Below are positions 1 to 11,332 of a DNA stretch of 55,405 bases, one piece after another. The notes under the pieces are model-generated. The model did no database searches, was not told the DNA's origin, and saw only the letters and a program-made list of their open reading frames with translations. The position numbers and the translations under genes were made by a program. Source of the stretch: Alloascoidea africana (Eukaryota > Ascomycota > Alloascoideomycetes > Alloascoideales > Alloascoideaceae); the NCBI GenBank assembly GCA_030581615.1, contig JAKTTT010000092.1:1-55405 (forward strand), written 5' to 3'. Positions within the stretch are counted from its first letter, which is position 1. Each line of letters opens with the position of its first letter.

Positions 1-1755
1 GAAAGGCAATTATATGGTACACTACGGATATCAATCCCATGGACATGACCTGGGAGGAATTCGAAGCGCAATTCAAGGAGCGCTTCCTCCCAACCTATTA
101 CCTAGACGACATAATCATGGAGTTCGAACACCTAACCCAGACGGGAACGGTGCGCGAATATGTCGAAAAGTTCAAGATGCTGTTAATCCAATTGGGACCG
201 GGATGGTCGTCTGATCGGGCCATTTTAAACGAGTATCTGGCTGGTATGAAAGAAGTACCTCAAATGCAGACTAGGATGGCAGAACCGGAAGACCTGGCGT
301 CGGCGATCAGAAAATCCCTGGTTGTGGACGACTATACGACAGGAAGACGCAGAAACAAGACCTCTTTCTCCAGCAATCGGAATGTCCCCAGTATCACGCC
401 ATCCACCGACAGCGACGGTGACGTGGTCATGACCCACTCTGTTTCAACCAATTTGCCGAAACTATCACCTGGTGAACGAGAACGCTTACGCAGATTGGAT
501 AAGTGCTTTCGTTGCCGTACAGGTAATCACTATGCGTCAGAATGCCCCTTGAACAAGCCTGCGCCACGCACCTGGCACACACCTCACCAGAACCGCCGCC
601 CTAAGGGCCGCCTGACCCACCGCAGCTACTCCCGCCCCAAGAACTACAGCAACAACCATGTGGAGACCAATCACGCCACATCGGATGTTCCCGTACCAAA
701 CGAACAGCTGTTAAACGTCCCATTCGTGATCAACGGATACAGAACGCCTTGCTTGTTGGACAGCGGCTGCACCACGAATTTAATCAGCCAAGAAAGAGTG
801 GCTACCCTGGAGCTGAACAATCTTATCCAGCCGCTGCCACAAACTCCAATCAAAATCTCAACAGCTGATCCCAACTCGTCAACCCTGGAGACTAAGGGTT
901 TCATCACGTTTGACCTCGTCCTTGGAGATTTTCGTGAGGAAGTAAGCGCCTTTGTGGTCAATGAGTTATCAAAAGGGGTCATCCTGGGAAAACAATTCAT
1001 CTCCTTGCATGCAGCGGAGATCAACTGGAAGGATAATACGTTTAGAGGCGTTTCTGCACTTGCAGCAGTACTCGACGCAGGTTTAGTGCAAGCATGCCTG
1101 GTCGACGCAACGGAATTCCGATCGGATTTGCGATCTGGAGATCTCGGAGCCCTTACTGTTACCTTTCCCCATGACATAAAAGAAACCCCAGTCCCTGATT
1201 TTGTATCTTCAGAATTTGCTGATGTTGTGAACAATAACCCCCTTCGATCAATCAACGACAGAGGCCCAGATTTTGAACACCGTATCGACCTCATCGAGGA
1301 ATGGACGCCTAAAGCACGCCGGCCATACAGATTGTCCTTTACTGAACGCTTGGAGCTAGAGGGCCAAGTCCAAGATCTTCTCAACAAAGCCTTTATCAGG
1401 AAGTCTACTAGCCCCTTCTCCGCACCACTTCTCTTCGTCAAGAAGTCTGACGGATCATTAAGATTGTGTTTCGACTACCGCCTTCTCAATGAAATGACAA
1501 TCCGTCATCGATTTCCCCTTCCCTTAATTGACGACCTTTTAAACCAGTTAGGGAACGCCAGGGTCTTTTCCAAGTTAGACCTGATCTCTGGTCACCACCA
1601 ACTAACAGTCAAAGAAAAAGACCGGTTCAAAACCGCTTTTTCAACACCGACAGGACATTTTGAGTTCAACGTCCTGCCCTTCGGACTATCTGGTGCCCCC
1701 GAAACCTTTCAAAGACTCATGAATTCGCTATTCGAAGATATGATAGGCAAATTCG
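1..1755 (+). mobile_element. Ty3/Gypsy LTR retrotransposon fossil, gag-protease-RT part
   Basis: One reading frame, already open near the window edge, carries in order a retrotransposon Gag domain (WEEFEAQF region), a CCHC zinc knuckle (CFRCRTGNHYASEC, about residues 156-169), an aspartic protease motif (LLDSGCTTNLIS) and the first half of a reverse transcriptase (LFVKKSDGSLRLCFDYR, then the VLPFGLSGAPETF region). This order and these motifs are Ty3/Gypsy (Metaviridae). The 5' LTR would lie left of the window. The copy is broken: the frame ends inside RT, where an inverted second copy of RT begins, and RNase H and integrase do not follow in order. Domain integrity up to that point suggests a fairly young fossil. 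Confidence 0.93.
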
Positions 1756-1764
1756 AAGACATGT

Positions 1765-2144
1765 CAATACTAGCCGAAGGTGTGCTTCATGTTCCTCCAG
1801 TGTAGGAGAGAATACCAGGAAATCGTCCAGATAAATGACCACGAATTTGCCCATCATATCTTCGAATAGCGAATTCATGAGTCTTTGAAAGGTTTCGGGG
1901 GCACCAGATAGTCCGAAGGGCAGGACGTTGAACTCAAAATGTCCTGTCGGTGTTGAAAAAGCGGTTTTGAACCGGTCTTTTTCTTTGACTGTTAGTTGGT
2001 GGTGACCAGAGATCAGGTCTAACTTGGAAAAGACCCTGGCGTTCCCTAACTGGTTTAAAAGGTCGTCAATTAAGGGAAGGGGAAATCGATGACGGATTGT
2101 CATTTCATTGAGAAGGCGATAATCGAAACACAGTCTTAAGGATC
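1765..2144 (-). mobile_element. Inverted second copy of the Ty3/Gypsy RT region
   Basis: The minus strand encodes the same RT segment as 1451-1755 and runs a little further, through the palm catalytic box (VVIYLDDFLVF). Arms 1451-1755 and 1842-2144 are near-identical reverse complements. By eye there are only a handful of differences in about 300 bp, concentrated at the two ends of the arm. The spacer between the arms is about 86 bp. Either two related elements were joined head to head or one was copied in inverted form. It is a fossil fragment with no complete element around it. Confidence 0.88.
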
Positions 2145-2650
2145 TCAGTCCTGAACTCTCAAGTTTAGGGCTCAGAAAATTAACATTAAGTAGCTTAAAG
2201 AAGAAGAAAACTAAAAATACAAACAAAGTTCTATTTATACTCTTTGGCTTCAGTCTCATTATTACACCATTCTTGAATATACTGAGCCTTTTGTTAAGAA
2301 TCACAATTCTCAAAGTCTGTGAAAAATACCTCCTTAATTCTCCTCAATTCTGGGGCCATTTCTTTTAGTTTCCTTATTTCTGTTTCTGCATATATGATAT
2401 GCAACCATACACTCCTTCTACAACTTATTAATTATTTTATTTGATTTTGAATCTAGATCCTTGTAAATAGGAATCTCCGATATACTCGTCGATTTCCACT
2501 TCTTTCGTTCAAATAATTACATAGATTTAGAAAACTATATAAAGACTCTGATTTCCTCTTGTTTGGAAATCAGACAAGCAATATATCTTTTCTCTTCTCT
2601 ATCTCTCTCTCTCTGTTTACTTAAAAAGTGCCCAAATTCTCTTCTCTGGT
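2145..2650 (-). repeat. Solo-LTR-like repeats, inverted orientation
   Basis: From about 2322 to 2650 this is a clear reverse-complement relative of 54913-55284, sharing the tract with TATATAG and the word TCTAAATCTATGT and the GA/CT-rich flank. The part before it (about 2145-2315) weakly resembles the unit at 54548-54713. The same pair of repeats recurs in forward orientation at 3253-3745. TATA-like motifs inside the repeat fit an LTR promoter. Ends are approximate because the copies have diverged. Confidence 0.7.
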
Positions 2651-2758
2651 ATAATGAAAGTTCGGCGTGCTTACGCCCGCCCAGGGTGCACCAACCCAGC
2701 ACCGAAACTGGTTCTCGTTGTCACCAGTAACCAAGGAGAATGACAATCCATTATGAGA

Positions 2759-2895
2759 ATATCTTTATTAGAGATCTGACATAAGCTCGATCCGAAGTCA
2801 TGATAATGGATTCATTTAGACGTCTGGTCGAGATTGAATCCATTATCATGACTCCGGATCGAGCTTACTTATGTCAGATCTCTAATAAAGATATT
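2759..2895. repeat. Foldback (MITE-like) inverted repeat
   Basis: Left arm 2759-2814 and right arm 2835-2895 are near-perfect reverse complements of about 56-61 bp around a roughly 20-bp loop. The right arm differs by a short insertion. No coding sequence is inside. The size and structure fit a miniature foldback or MITE-type element sitting between two inverted LTR-like repeats. I see no clear target-site duplication, so the family is unknown. Confidence 0.8.
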
Positions 2896-3252
2896 TTTCC
2901 TTGGTGCTGAAATAGCCACCCGGCAAGATGGCCTTTTTGTTATTGGCCCAACCCACTTTAAACGTACCCCTACATACAGCTCTGCTTGTTGCTAGACGTA
3001 CCAAACAAGTCCATTCCACCGACCATGTTCTGCTAGGACACCAATCACAGGCGGAAAAGACGCTAGAGAAAGGACTTGTCCGTGCAGTGGTGGACACGTG
3101 GAACTAGGGAAGTCTATCACGAATGTGGTCAGACTAATGAGCAAGAAAGGAATAGGGAGTCGAAAGGAACTACAGAGAAAGATCTAAAGACTATGTCGTA
3201 GATCTGAGCACGAAGAACTGGAACCAAAGAGCATGAACTCTTTCTAACACAC
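2896..3252. other. Unassigned sequence between repeats
   Basis: No convincing gene. A 71-codon minus-strand open frame (2882-3097) has no recognisable domain and overlaps the foldback arm. The stretch lies between two inverted LTR-like repeats and is probably mobile-element debris. Confidence 0.5.
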
Positions 3253-3745
3253 TCGAAGAAGAGTGTTTGGGCACTTAATTTAATGGAGACGAGGAAGAGA
3301 AGAGAAGAGAACCTTGTTTGATTTCCAAAGACGACAAAATCAGAGTCTTTATATAGTTTTCTAAATCTATGTGCATTATGTAAACGAAAGAGGTGGGAAT
3401 CGACGAGTATATCAAAAAATACCTATTTGCAAAGATCTAGACTCAAGTAAAATAATTAATAAGATGTTAAAGAAGTTAGAAGTTACCTATCTGAAATGCA
3501 GAAACAGAATAAAGAAACTCAAGGAAAGTAATTGCCAGGATCGAGGAGGTCATATTTGTCGCCCTCTTATAAGAATACTGATTCTTATTTATTCTGATGG
3601 ATCATTTGGTCACATGAATAGCATGGATACCGATTATGTGTATTTAAAGCTATTTTCTGTATCTTTATCGTTCTTTTCTTCAAGCTACCTTAATGAAAAT
3701 TTGATGTACCAAGCCACAGTCCACAAGTTCAGAACTGAGGTTCTG
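3253..3745 (+). repeat. Solo-LTR-like repeats, forward orientation
   Basis: 3253-3560 is a diverged copy of the unit at 54913-55284, and 3570-3745 of the unit at 54719-54907, in the same order and orientation as at the right end of the window. The best-conserved parts are the TATATAG tract with TCTAAATCTATGT, and further on the GTGTATTTAAAG and CTGTTCTCTT words. Together with 2145-2650 this makes a large imperfect inverted repeat around the foldback element. Confidence 0.7.
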
Positions 3746-3774
3746 TTCTCTTGCATGTCTTATTAGCATCATTC

Positions 3775-4200
3775 CAAGGCGCCTGCGAAGATGAGATCAG
3801 GGAAAGGGATGAGATCAAAGGAAGAGTCGGAAACAGATGGGTTCTGGGTCAAAAAAGAAAGCTTCCACTGTTAATGGCCGTGGAAGGTTTTCTACTTCTT
3901 TTTCCGATTCTTATTGTTTGTTCTATAAGTTATAACTAGCTACTTTATATAAGTTTCTGCCTTCAGCGTGTATTCCTAATCATCCAACTCAAAACTAAAT
4001 ATTACAAATCAAGTTTATCATCATCAGTTGTCACAACTCCAAGTCATACGACTCGATTGTGCAAATAAACAATGATCATATGCTGAAAAAGTCTGTGCAA
4101 GCGAGCTGGCAAGGGTCATAGTAGTTGTACTAATTCTTACTGAGCAAGCCAGATGGCATTCTACGAATGCCCTGACAGCCTCTGGCTAGGGTCCCTTTAT
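3775..4200 (+). repeat. Dispersed repeat shared with 53827-54180
   Basis: This tract and 53827-54180 share a common core, including GGCGCCTGC at the start, the word CATCATCAGTTGTCACAACT, CAAGTCATACGACTC, and CTGGCAAGGGTC near the end. A TATATAAG-type box lies upstream of the shared core in both. It is probably part of an LTR or untranslated region of a retroelement. No coding frame is convincing. Confidence 0.65.
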
Positions 4201-4448
4201 GAAATTTCCTTTTTTCTATTTTAAACTGTCTTTTGATTTCTATTACCTTTATTGCTTAGTCTATACCTATATAAACACTAGTTTAGTATATAGTTTTCGA
4301 GTCTTTAGCTATAATTAAGCCTTGTGTTTGAACCCTTTTCTTGGTTCCCTAAGCTCGGAAACCTCACCACCGTTGAAGCTATTTACATCTGGTAGCCATT
4401 TTGGCCAATCCGAGAATACCCAATGGACGCCCAAAACAATCCCGGCTC

Positions 4449-4650
4449 TCGAGGGAACCCACTCCAAAACGTCTAACAAGTTATAGTCCAAGCACTTAAC
4501 CAACTGTTAGCGGGAGACGGGGTCCACACTCATTCTCTGGAAGAGTGGACAAAACGCTGAAAAAAACGGCCACCAGCATGGCGGAGGTGTGCAACAGTTG
4601 GTTCAGTGCTTGGATTATAACTTACTCGATGTTTTGGGGTGTGTTCCCCG
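4449..4650. repeat. Facing terminal inverted repeats, Tc1-like
   Basis: 4449-4508 and 4590-4650 are reverse complements over about 60 bp, roughly 80% identical by eye, with an 80-bp spacer. Read outward, both arms contain CAGTTGGTT, then GTGCTTGGA and TATAACTT. The CAGTGCTTGG word in the right arm (about 4602) resembles Tc1-family ends and precedes the transposase remnant at 4771. The left arm could be the terminus of a neighbouring element of the same family. Confidence 0.55.
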
Positions 4651-4770
4651 GAGAGCATACTTATTCTCTATCTGCAAATGATATCCTCTAGTGATTTGTA
4701 GATCATCTAGTCAGGTAAGAATTTATATGTTAATAGCAAAAAGAGTTCCTTTTTACTTGAAACCATCGTT

Positions 4771-5759
4771 ATGAGAGCAGTGCCTCCTTCTGTGAAGAAA
4801 GAGATCATTCTTGAACTTGAAAAAGGACAAACTACAAGAGTGGTAGCGTCGAAATTTGGAGTCTCACAAACTACTGTGTCAAGAATCAGGGGGAAACCGG
4901 CTTTGGGGATTGAGAAACAGAGGTGAGTAGGCCAGCAAAGCTGTCATCAAATAATCTAAGTTACGCGACTAGACTTATTACATCTCAACAAGCAGAAAAC
5001 GCTGAAGAAGTCAAGAAATTTACCATATTATTTTCCAAAGATAACTCAACTCAAACACTCAGGCGGGGTCTTAAGCGCCAGGGCTTAAGGGCTATTTTAA
5101 AAGTAAAAAAGCCTGCATTGACTCAGCACCATTGCATGGCACGATTGGCCTTCGCGGAAAAGCATAAAAACTGGACTCTTAACGATTGGATAAGAGTGAT
5201 TTGGTCAGACAAGACCAAGATCAACCGATTGGAATTGGATGGGCAAAAGTGGGCCTGAAAACGACTCAAGGAGAGGCTGAGCGAGCGATTAATACAACAA
5301 CCCATGAAGCACGGCGGAGGTTCGGGAATAGTATGGTCTTGTATGCTTTGGGAAAGAGTTGGGCTTTACCGTAAAATTGAAGTCAGTATGAATTCCGACA
5401 TTTACATGCAAAATTTAGAGGGAAAACTTCTGGGTTCAATACAAGAACAAGTGAAGAAATCGTGTTTCAACACGACAACGACCCTAAGCACACCGCAAGA
5501 AAAACCAATAACTGTCTTTAAAGACATGGTATTGAGGTTTTAAAATGGCCCGTTCAAATAAACACCATCGAACACCGGTGGTAACACATAAAAGAGTTTG
5601 GACGATACCCAGAACCTCCACATAATATCAAAGATGTAGAAGACAGAATTGAGCAAGATTGGGACAAGATTCCAGCTTCTGTTTGCCAAAACTTAATTTC
5701 TAGTATGCCCAAAAGAATTGAAGCCTTTTTGCAAGCGAAGGAGGGGGGAGTACACTAAG
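4771..5759 (+). pseudogene. Tc1/mariner transposase pseudogene
   Basis: An N-terminal helix-turn-helix is readable from ATG 4771 (VVASKFGVSQTTVSRI) and closes at TGA 4924-4926. The catalytic core resumes in another frame from about 4929, with the Tc1-type tract WTLNDWIRVIWSDKTKINR containing the first Asp, and ends at a stop near 5258. Further pieces follow: GIVWSCM near 5327, the HDNDPKHTA box near 5473, NTIEHRW near 5561 and the C-terminal IKDVEDRIEQDWDKIP near 5630-5671. At least two frame changes and several stops make it dead. The donor-like GTGAGT at 4923 raises the minor possibility of an intron at the first break. Confidence 0.88.
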
Positions 5760-7443
5760 TATTAGAATCGATTATATAGAGATTGTTAGGTTATGCATTT
5801 TAACCGGCAACAAAACTGATGTAATACACTTACTATATATATTATCCTCCCAGTCCTCACACAACACCTGGAGCTTAATGGCTTTAGCCTTGTTCTAAAC
5901 TACACTCAGCATACTTTTCAACTTAGCAAAAAGCAAATGTGTATCTACATAAATGAAGTGGTGGTGGTGTTCCAAAAGTCAAAAAATAATCATTGTATCT
6001 CTTTTAGAAGTAACTGTATATCAAAGACTTTAAAGTTAATGAAAAAATTATTAGATTACTTTGCGATAGTGAGGGATGATGAATACCGATTGTGTATTCC
6101 GGAGGGAGAAATTCACGAGAAACTGTTGCAATGTCACAGTTGCTGGCCAACCAGATTACTTTAAAACATATAAATCCCTTTCGCGAATAATAATTTTCAT
6201 TAACTTTGAAGTGTTTGATGCATGCTTTTATTTCCTCGGGCACTTCCAATTGGCTTTCTAAGACCTAATAAACTGTAGCAAATTGTTCTTGTAGTCCTGT
6301 TATAATTAGTCCATGGACAATTTTGCAACAAGTGTTGCTGCCGCATGTGATAGCACTAGGCCTCTGAGGCATAATGTTATTGCTCGGGTCTAAGAAGAAG
6401 CGATGAGCTTCGAAGATGGATTTTGGGAAGTTCAGGTAAGATTTGGGTTTAGAATCGTTGATCTTGTCCTGAAATTGAAGCTCCGTTCCTTGGTCTCTTC
6501 TCGCCTTTTTATCCTTATCATTTGTACATCACATGCAATTATTCTCGAATTTGATTCAGATATTCCTGATTTAGCTGTCATTCCTCTTGTGCACAGGCGT
6601 TTGAAAGCCAGACACAATTTCATCTTTTCCTGATACACTCGGGATTTTGTGAGAAAGAACATTTTTAATATTAAGTATCAACTGTTGTTCCTCCCTCCTG
6701 GTATCCCCAGAGAACCTGATTTCGGCCGAAAAACTTGTCTATACAAATGTCACAGTTTCTGCTTAGCAGTAGAATCATCATCAAGGAAGCGTGTAATTGT
6801 GAGTTTATAGCCCCCTTAAAAGTAACATTTGAGAAACACGAATTGTTTAGTTTCCCCGATTGAACATTAGGATGTCCAGGGTCAGAGCCAATGATGGACG
6901 CAAAGTTTGGTGTATCATGAATATGTCACTCTGCGCGTTGCATATAGGAAAAGATGGGGGAGAAGGTGCTGCTTTTCTACGATATAGACAAAGCCTTCAT
7001 TAAAGCGCTTCGTACTCTCCTAAGCCGTAAATGAAGACAGAAATAAAATCTTCGTATACTCTCTTGACATTTAATAACATCGTAAAAAGCCAATGAAAAA
7101 ATCTAGCAATCGGCAAATTCAGATTTGTAGAGCTTGTGTAACAACGTGCTGCCAATCATACACTATTTTTGAACTTTTTTCACTTCATCTCCCAAGTCTA
7201 TAAACCTTTCCAGTTTCATTAATTTTCACAGATTGAACTATAGAAATAAAGGTTTAAATCATAAGCACTAGATATAAACCCGAGGTTCTTGTAACTGTAC
7301 TAGGCATTAATTACTGATAATCTAGAACTAGGTTGGGCTCAGTAAGTGAAAAAAAAGACACTGAAATCGCATAGAAAAAAGAGCACTCGAATAAAGCATA
7401 AGACATGACCAGTTCAAAGAGCAATAGTAGTAGTGAAGCTGCC
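5760..7443. other. Gene-poor stretch
   Basis: No gene can be supported. Short open frames exist on both strands. One exon-like start (ATG 6403, closed by a GTAAGA donor at 6436 after MSFEDGFWEVQ) and an acceptor-like site near 6596 before a 23-codon frame are worth noting, but no family is recognisable. It may hold a decayed or fast-evolving gene, or nothing. Confidence 0.5.
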
Positions 7444-9941
7444 TTAAAAGTCCTTTTCAGCATTTTTTGGTTTTTCATTAAACGCATCAAAAGAGCCAAA
7501 GTCGAAACTTCCTGGTCTCGGACTCAGGTCCTTCAATGGAATGGAGTTTTGCTCAATCCCATTAGATGTTCGATTTGCAGGATAAGGAGCAACCTCAACC
7601 CTTGCGCCATTTCCTGGGCCCTCCAATAACTGTGATTCAGCTAAAATCTCGTACAATTTCTTCTTGGTGACATCTATCGCTTCATTTGTCATTGCCGTCG
7701 CAACCTTGTATATAGGTCCCCATAAATTCAGTGTATAAGTAATGTACCCAGCTCCACCCGTGATAAGTAAGAATAAGAAAAACATTGGTGATCGCAAAAC
7801 TGCAACAAACTCGTTCCAGCCTAAAACAGCAATGATGATATAGATATAGTAAGGAATCTGTGAGATCGAGTGTAATGTAGACCTCTTGGCTTCAATGTAA
7901 ATTGTATCAGCCTGTTTTTTGAACTTTGTCAACAGCTTCTGCTGTTGTTGTTCATCAAGAATCTCAGAAAACTTTCTTGACGATTCTAGCTCATCATCAT
8001 CATCATCAAAATCTCTGTAAATGTCCACCTCAGGTACAATTTCTTTGCCATTGCTTAGCGTTGCATGAGATAGAATGTTTAGGATTTTCGTTGCTTCATT
8101 CTTAGCTTTTACAAAAGGTGTGTCCAGATCATCACCTTGCTTCCAAATCTTTGGAATACCCTCTTCATCATATCGGAATAAATCCTCAAACCTGTCTCTC
8201 ATAAATCCTAGAACATTCTCCTCACTGAGCTGTTTCCGGACTATTGAGTTGATCAGTTTCCATGCTTGGAACTTCATCGAATCAATAGCTTTCGCGTTCT
8301 CGTCATTGCTGGCGCCAATACCAAGATCATACCCTCCATCAGTTTCAAACTTGGAGACCGCTTTGCCTAGCGTCTTTGAAATAGATGCATTTACATCATC
8401 CCATGTCTGGGCATGTGGGGTAGACAAAAGAGCAGTAATTTTATCTCGTAATGCTGGTCTGATGGAACGGACAGTGCTTTCAACAATAGAACGAATTTCG
8501 GCTTCTTTCCGTTCAGTTATATTCTCATCAAGCGTTTTGCTAAACAGCTGCAACTCATCGAGATATGAATAAGCTTCGCTGTCTACCGAGGACATGCTAT
8601 TCGCCGTTGTGATAAAATAATCAGAAGCTTCATGTGATGCTCTAGTCACTCTTTCTAGGAAAGCGATATTTGATTCAGCCGACTCTACACGAGTGTGAAA
8701 CAACTGGATACTGGCCTTTATCAAAACACCCAATTGTTTCTTGTAAACGGACTGAAGAATAGAATCCACCTTGACGAGTAATGCTTTCCTCTTTTCAAGA
8801 TAAACGATTCTTGTATATCTAGAGGCCGAGGCATCGTAGAGTTGAAAAGGCGACTCTCTCAGGGTTTTCAAAACTTTTTCAAAGTCATCGATTAGGACTT
8901 TGTCCAGTCCCACATTCGACAGTGCAAATTGGGATTCTGCCAGCTCGGATTCGAATTTCGCAAAGGCCTCCTGTGAAATTTCGTCGCAACGAAACCTTGC
9001 AACCAGAATTTGCTGAGTTGGCAAATCCAGATCTTTGTTTAATTCGATTTGTTCCCAAACTTGAGAGGCATAGAAACTCCAACCATCAATGGGCACGCTT
9101 CTGTGGTAGATGGGGTCGAACAGATAATCAGGAGAATCATGACGCTTGAACCTTGTAGAGAGTTTCGCAACCTCGAGTGAAAATTGCTCGGGTTGAAGTA
9201 TCTTATGGGGCAATGTCGAGAACTTCAAGTCGAAAAAGTCCGATAGTGTTAAAGACTCGGCTCCTGGCGGTTTACTCAAGGTTTCCCACATTTTGTTTAA
9301 GTCCGTGGTAAGGGTTTCAGCAAGATTCGAAAGTGGAGTTCTTCCGATGAAATCACGAATGACAAACAAGAGAGCAGACTTGTGTCGGTCCGAATGGAAC
9401 AGAGATAAATTCACTTCGAAAACAGTCTTCAATAGACCCATATTGGCGCCTTGGTATAGGCCAACCTGATTTTCCCAAACATTGATGATCAGAACCTCCG
9501 AGGTCGCCAATGCAAACAAAGCAGCTTTTCGCTCAAAGTCCTGGTCCTCGCCACGCTCACGACCATCAGAGCCTTCCACGTCCATGACCATGATGCTCTC
9601 ATTCTCCATGCGTGACGAGTTTACGTTTGCCATCCAAATCCCCTTTGTTGTTTGACGCCGCTCATTGTCACTCATGACATCGAATCTAGTGTTGAACAGA
9701 GCATTTAGCAGAGTTGATTTCCCTGTAGACTGGGAACCAAAAACCGAGATGACGTGGTAGTTGAGCCCAGCTGCACTCAGGGAGCTCTTCTTGATGAAAT
9801 CGGACAGGCTGGAGCTAAATACAGGGAAACATGTGGAGGTTAGCGACCAAAGCGTGCGCTCCTTACGCGGGACAAGACCGTAGTGGTATTCACATACTTG
9901 AAGACTTTGTCCTCGTCTATGACCTGGATTGTGTTTGCCAT
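7444..9941 (-). CDS. SEY1: Sey1/atlastin-type dynamin-like GTPase, ER membrane fusion
   Basis: Sey1 is the fungal atlastin equivalent: a membrane-anchored GTPase that drives homotypic ER fusion and keeps the tubular network. Two exons: 9941-9898 (MANTIQVIDEDKVF plus 2 nt) and 9814-7444. The 83-nt intron has GTATGT, a GCTAAC branch site and TTTAG. Splicing restores the family N-terminus (VIDEDKVFNSSLSDFI) and gives 804 aa. The P-loop is GSQSTGKST with switch motif TTKGIWMA just after. A long helical middle domain follows. Two hydrophobic segments near residues 665-710 form the membrane hairpin, and an amphipathic tail ends the protein. An acidic run (IYRDFDDDDDELE) lies before the membrane part. 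It is divergent from GET4 across 156 bp. Confidence 0.96.
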
Positions 9942-10097
9942 GTTTTGTGTGATTTCTTAGCCTTCCCTTCGCCTAAACATGTAGAAGAGGTCCACTTTCT
10001 GGTTGGTGAAAGACCACCTAACAGCGTTACCCGGTCTTCACAGCATCCAGGCATTTCGGGCCTCTTTCTAGAAGAAAGCAAGAAGAAAGAAGCAGCG
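9942..10097. promoter_or_regulatory. Shared SEY1/GET4 bidirectional promoter
   Basis: Only 156 bp separate the two start codons, so both promoters must lie here or run into the first exons and introns. Both genes begin with a 44-nt coding exon and a short intron. I see no obvious TATA box or classic activator site. Confidence 0.6.
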
Positions 10098-11235
10098 ATG
10101 GCCGCCCGGATCGAGAGAACGCTCCAGAGAGTGAAGCAGAGGTGAGACTGGAGAGCAACTGAAGCGGTTTCTAGTGTAGCTGGCTAACACCGCGCTTGCT
10201 GAGTAGAATCGAGGATGGCTCTTTTTACGAGGCCCATCAGCAGATTCGGACCATTGCGAACAGATATCGCAAGGCAAAACGCTACAACGAGGCGATTGAG
10301 ATCCTTTACAACGGGGCAATAAATTTACTGGAGGCAGAGCAGTATGCAAGTGCGAGCGATCTGACGCTGTATCTGTTGGAGGTCTATATTGAGGCAGAAA
10401 TCCCCGTCGATAATATGTCTAGAGGTATGCATATGATTTTTCTCTTTTTGTGAGATGGATGAGAATCTAACTGGATTTTAAAGCTCGGGTGATTCAGCTG
10501 ATTACACTGTTCAGGAGCGATGAACCCTCTTTGAAGCAATTATCACAGGAGATTAAAAAGTATGCTTTTGATTCACAATGATTTGTTTTTTGCTAGTGTT
10601 AGCACTGTACTAAAACGCTCTTTGTATAAAGATGGTCAAAAGCTTTTGGTACCGTACCATATGGAGATGCTCAACTGTTCCATGTCCTAGGCTCCAAATT
10701 CGCTTTAGCGAACCAGCCATATGAAGCAGAACCACTGTTGTTGTTAGGGACAAAAGAGTCTGTTCCGGTCCTAACAAACTTACTATTTGATTGGTATCTT
10801 GAGGATCCAGATGAGACTAGGTCAGGTCATTATCTGGGAAGAGCTGTTGTCAGTTATCTACTTTTGCAAAACTTTGAGTTTGCCCTGTTGGCTATCTCAA
10901 TTTTTGTGGAGAGATTGAAAACAGAGAAACCAGACCTGGAATATGATCCTGATGAGAGCGGCGTTATAGTTTTCCTATCACAGCCTTTACTCAATTTTTT
11001 CCAGACCTTGGTTCCTGTTTGCCAGAGGAAAGCTACAGAGATGTACCTAAGGCTGGAGTCGAGATACGAGGACCTGCTTCAAGAGGATGAGAATGCTTTT
11101 GGAGCTGCAATGATCAAGATTCGAGAGCTTTACTTTGGTATTTATATTCAGAGACAGCCCAACATCCTCCAGGGCCTGATTGGCAATTTGTTTGGAGGTC
11201 CTCCATCTACACAGGCGAGAGTAGGTGGTTCATAG
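10098..11235 (+). CDS. GET4: Get4, tail-anchored protein targeting factor
   Basis: Get4 with Get5 bridges Sgt2 to the Get3 ATPase, handing tail-anchored proteins to the ER insertion pathway. Four exons give 313 aa: 10098-10141, 10207-10424, 10484-10559, 10632-11235. Donors are GTGAGA, GTATGC and GTATGC, with GCTAAC and CTAAC branch words in the first two introns. All phases close and join YEAHQQIRTIANRY, the EAIEILYNGA helical repeat and the WSKAFGTVPYGD segment as in the family. Length matches yeast Get4 (about 310 aa). The Phe/Leu-rich alpha-solenoid is uninterrupted. It stands head to head with SEY1, another ER-membrane factor. Confidence 0.94.
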
Positions 11236-11332
11236 AATGCGTATAGTTTCTTTTGTTCTAGCTGAAAATTGAGTTTTTCTGTTATTTTGTAAGAGAGTGT
11301 GTGCTGCTACACTCCACACACACTTCACCAAG

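Noticed and set aside
9831-10145. 104-codon plus-strand frame overlapping the SEY1 and GET4 starts
   Set aside because: Only its last 15 codons are real (GET4 exon 1). The rest runs antisense through SEY1 exon 1.
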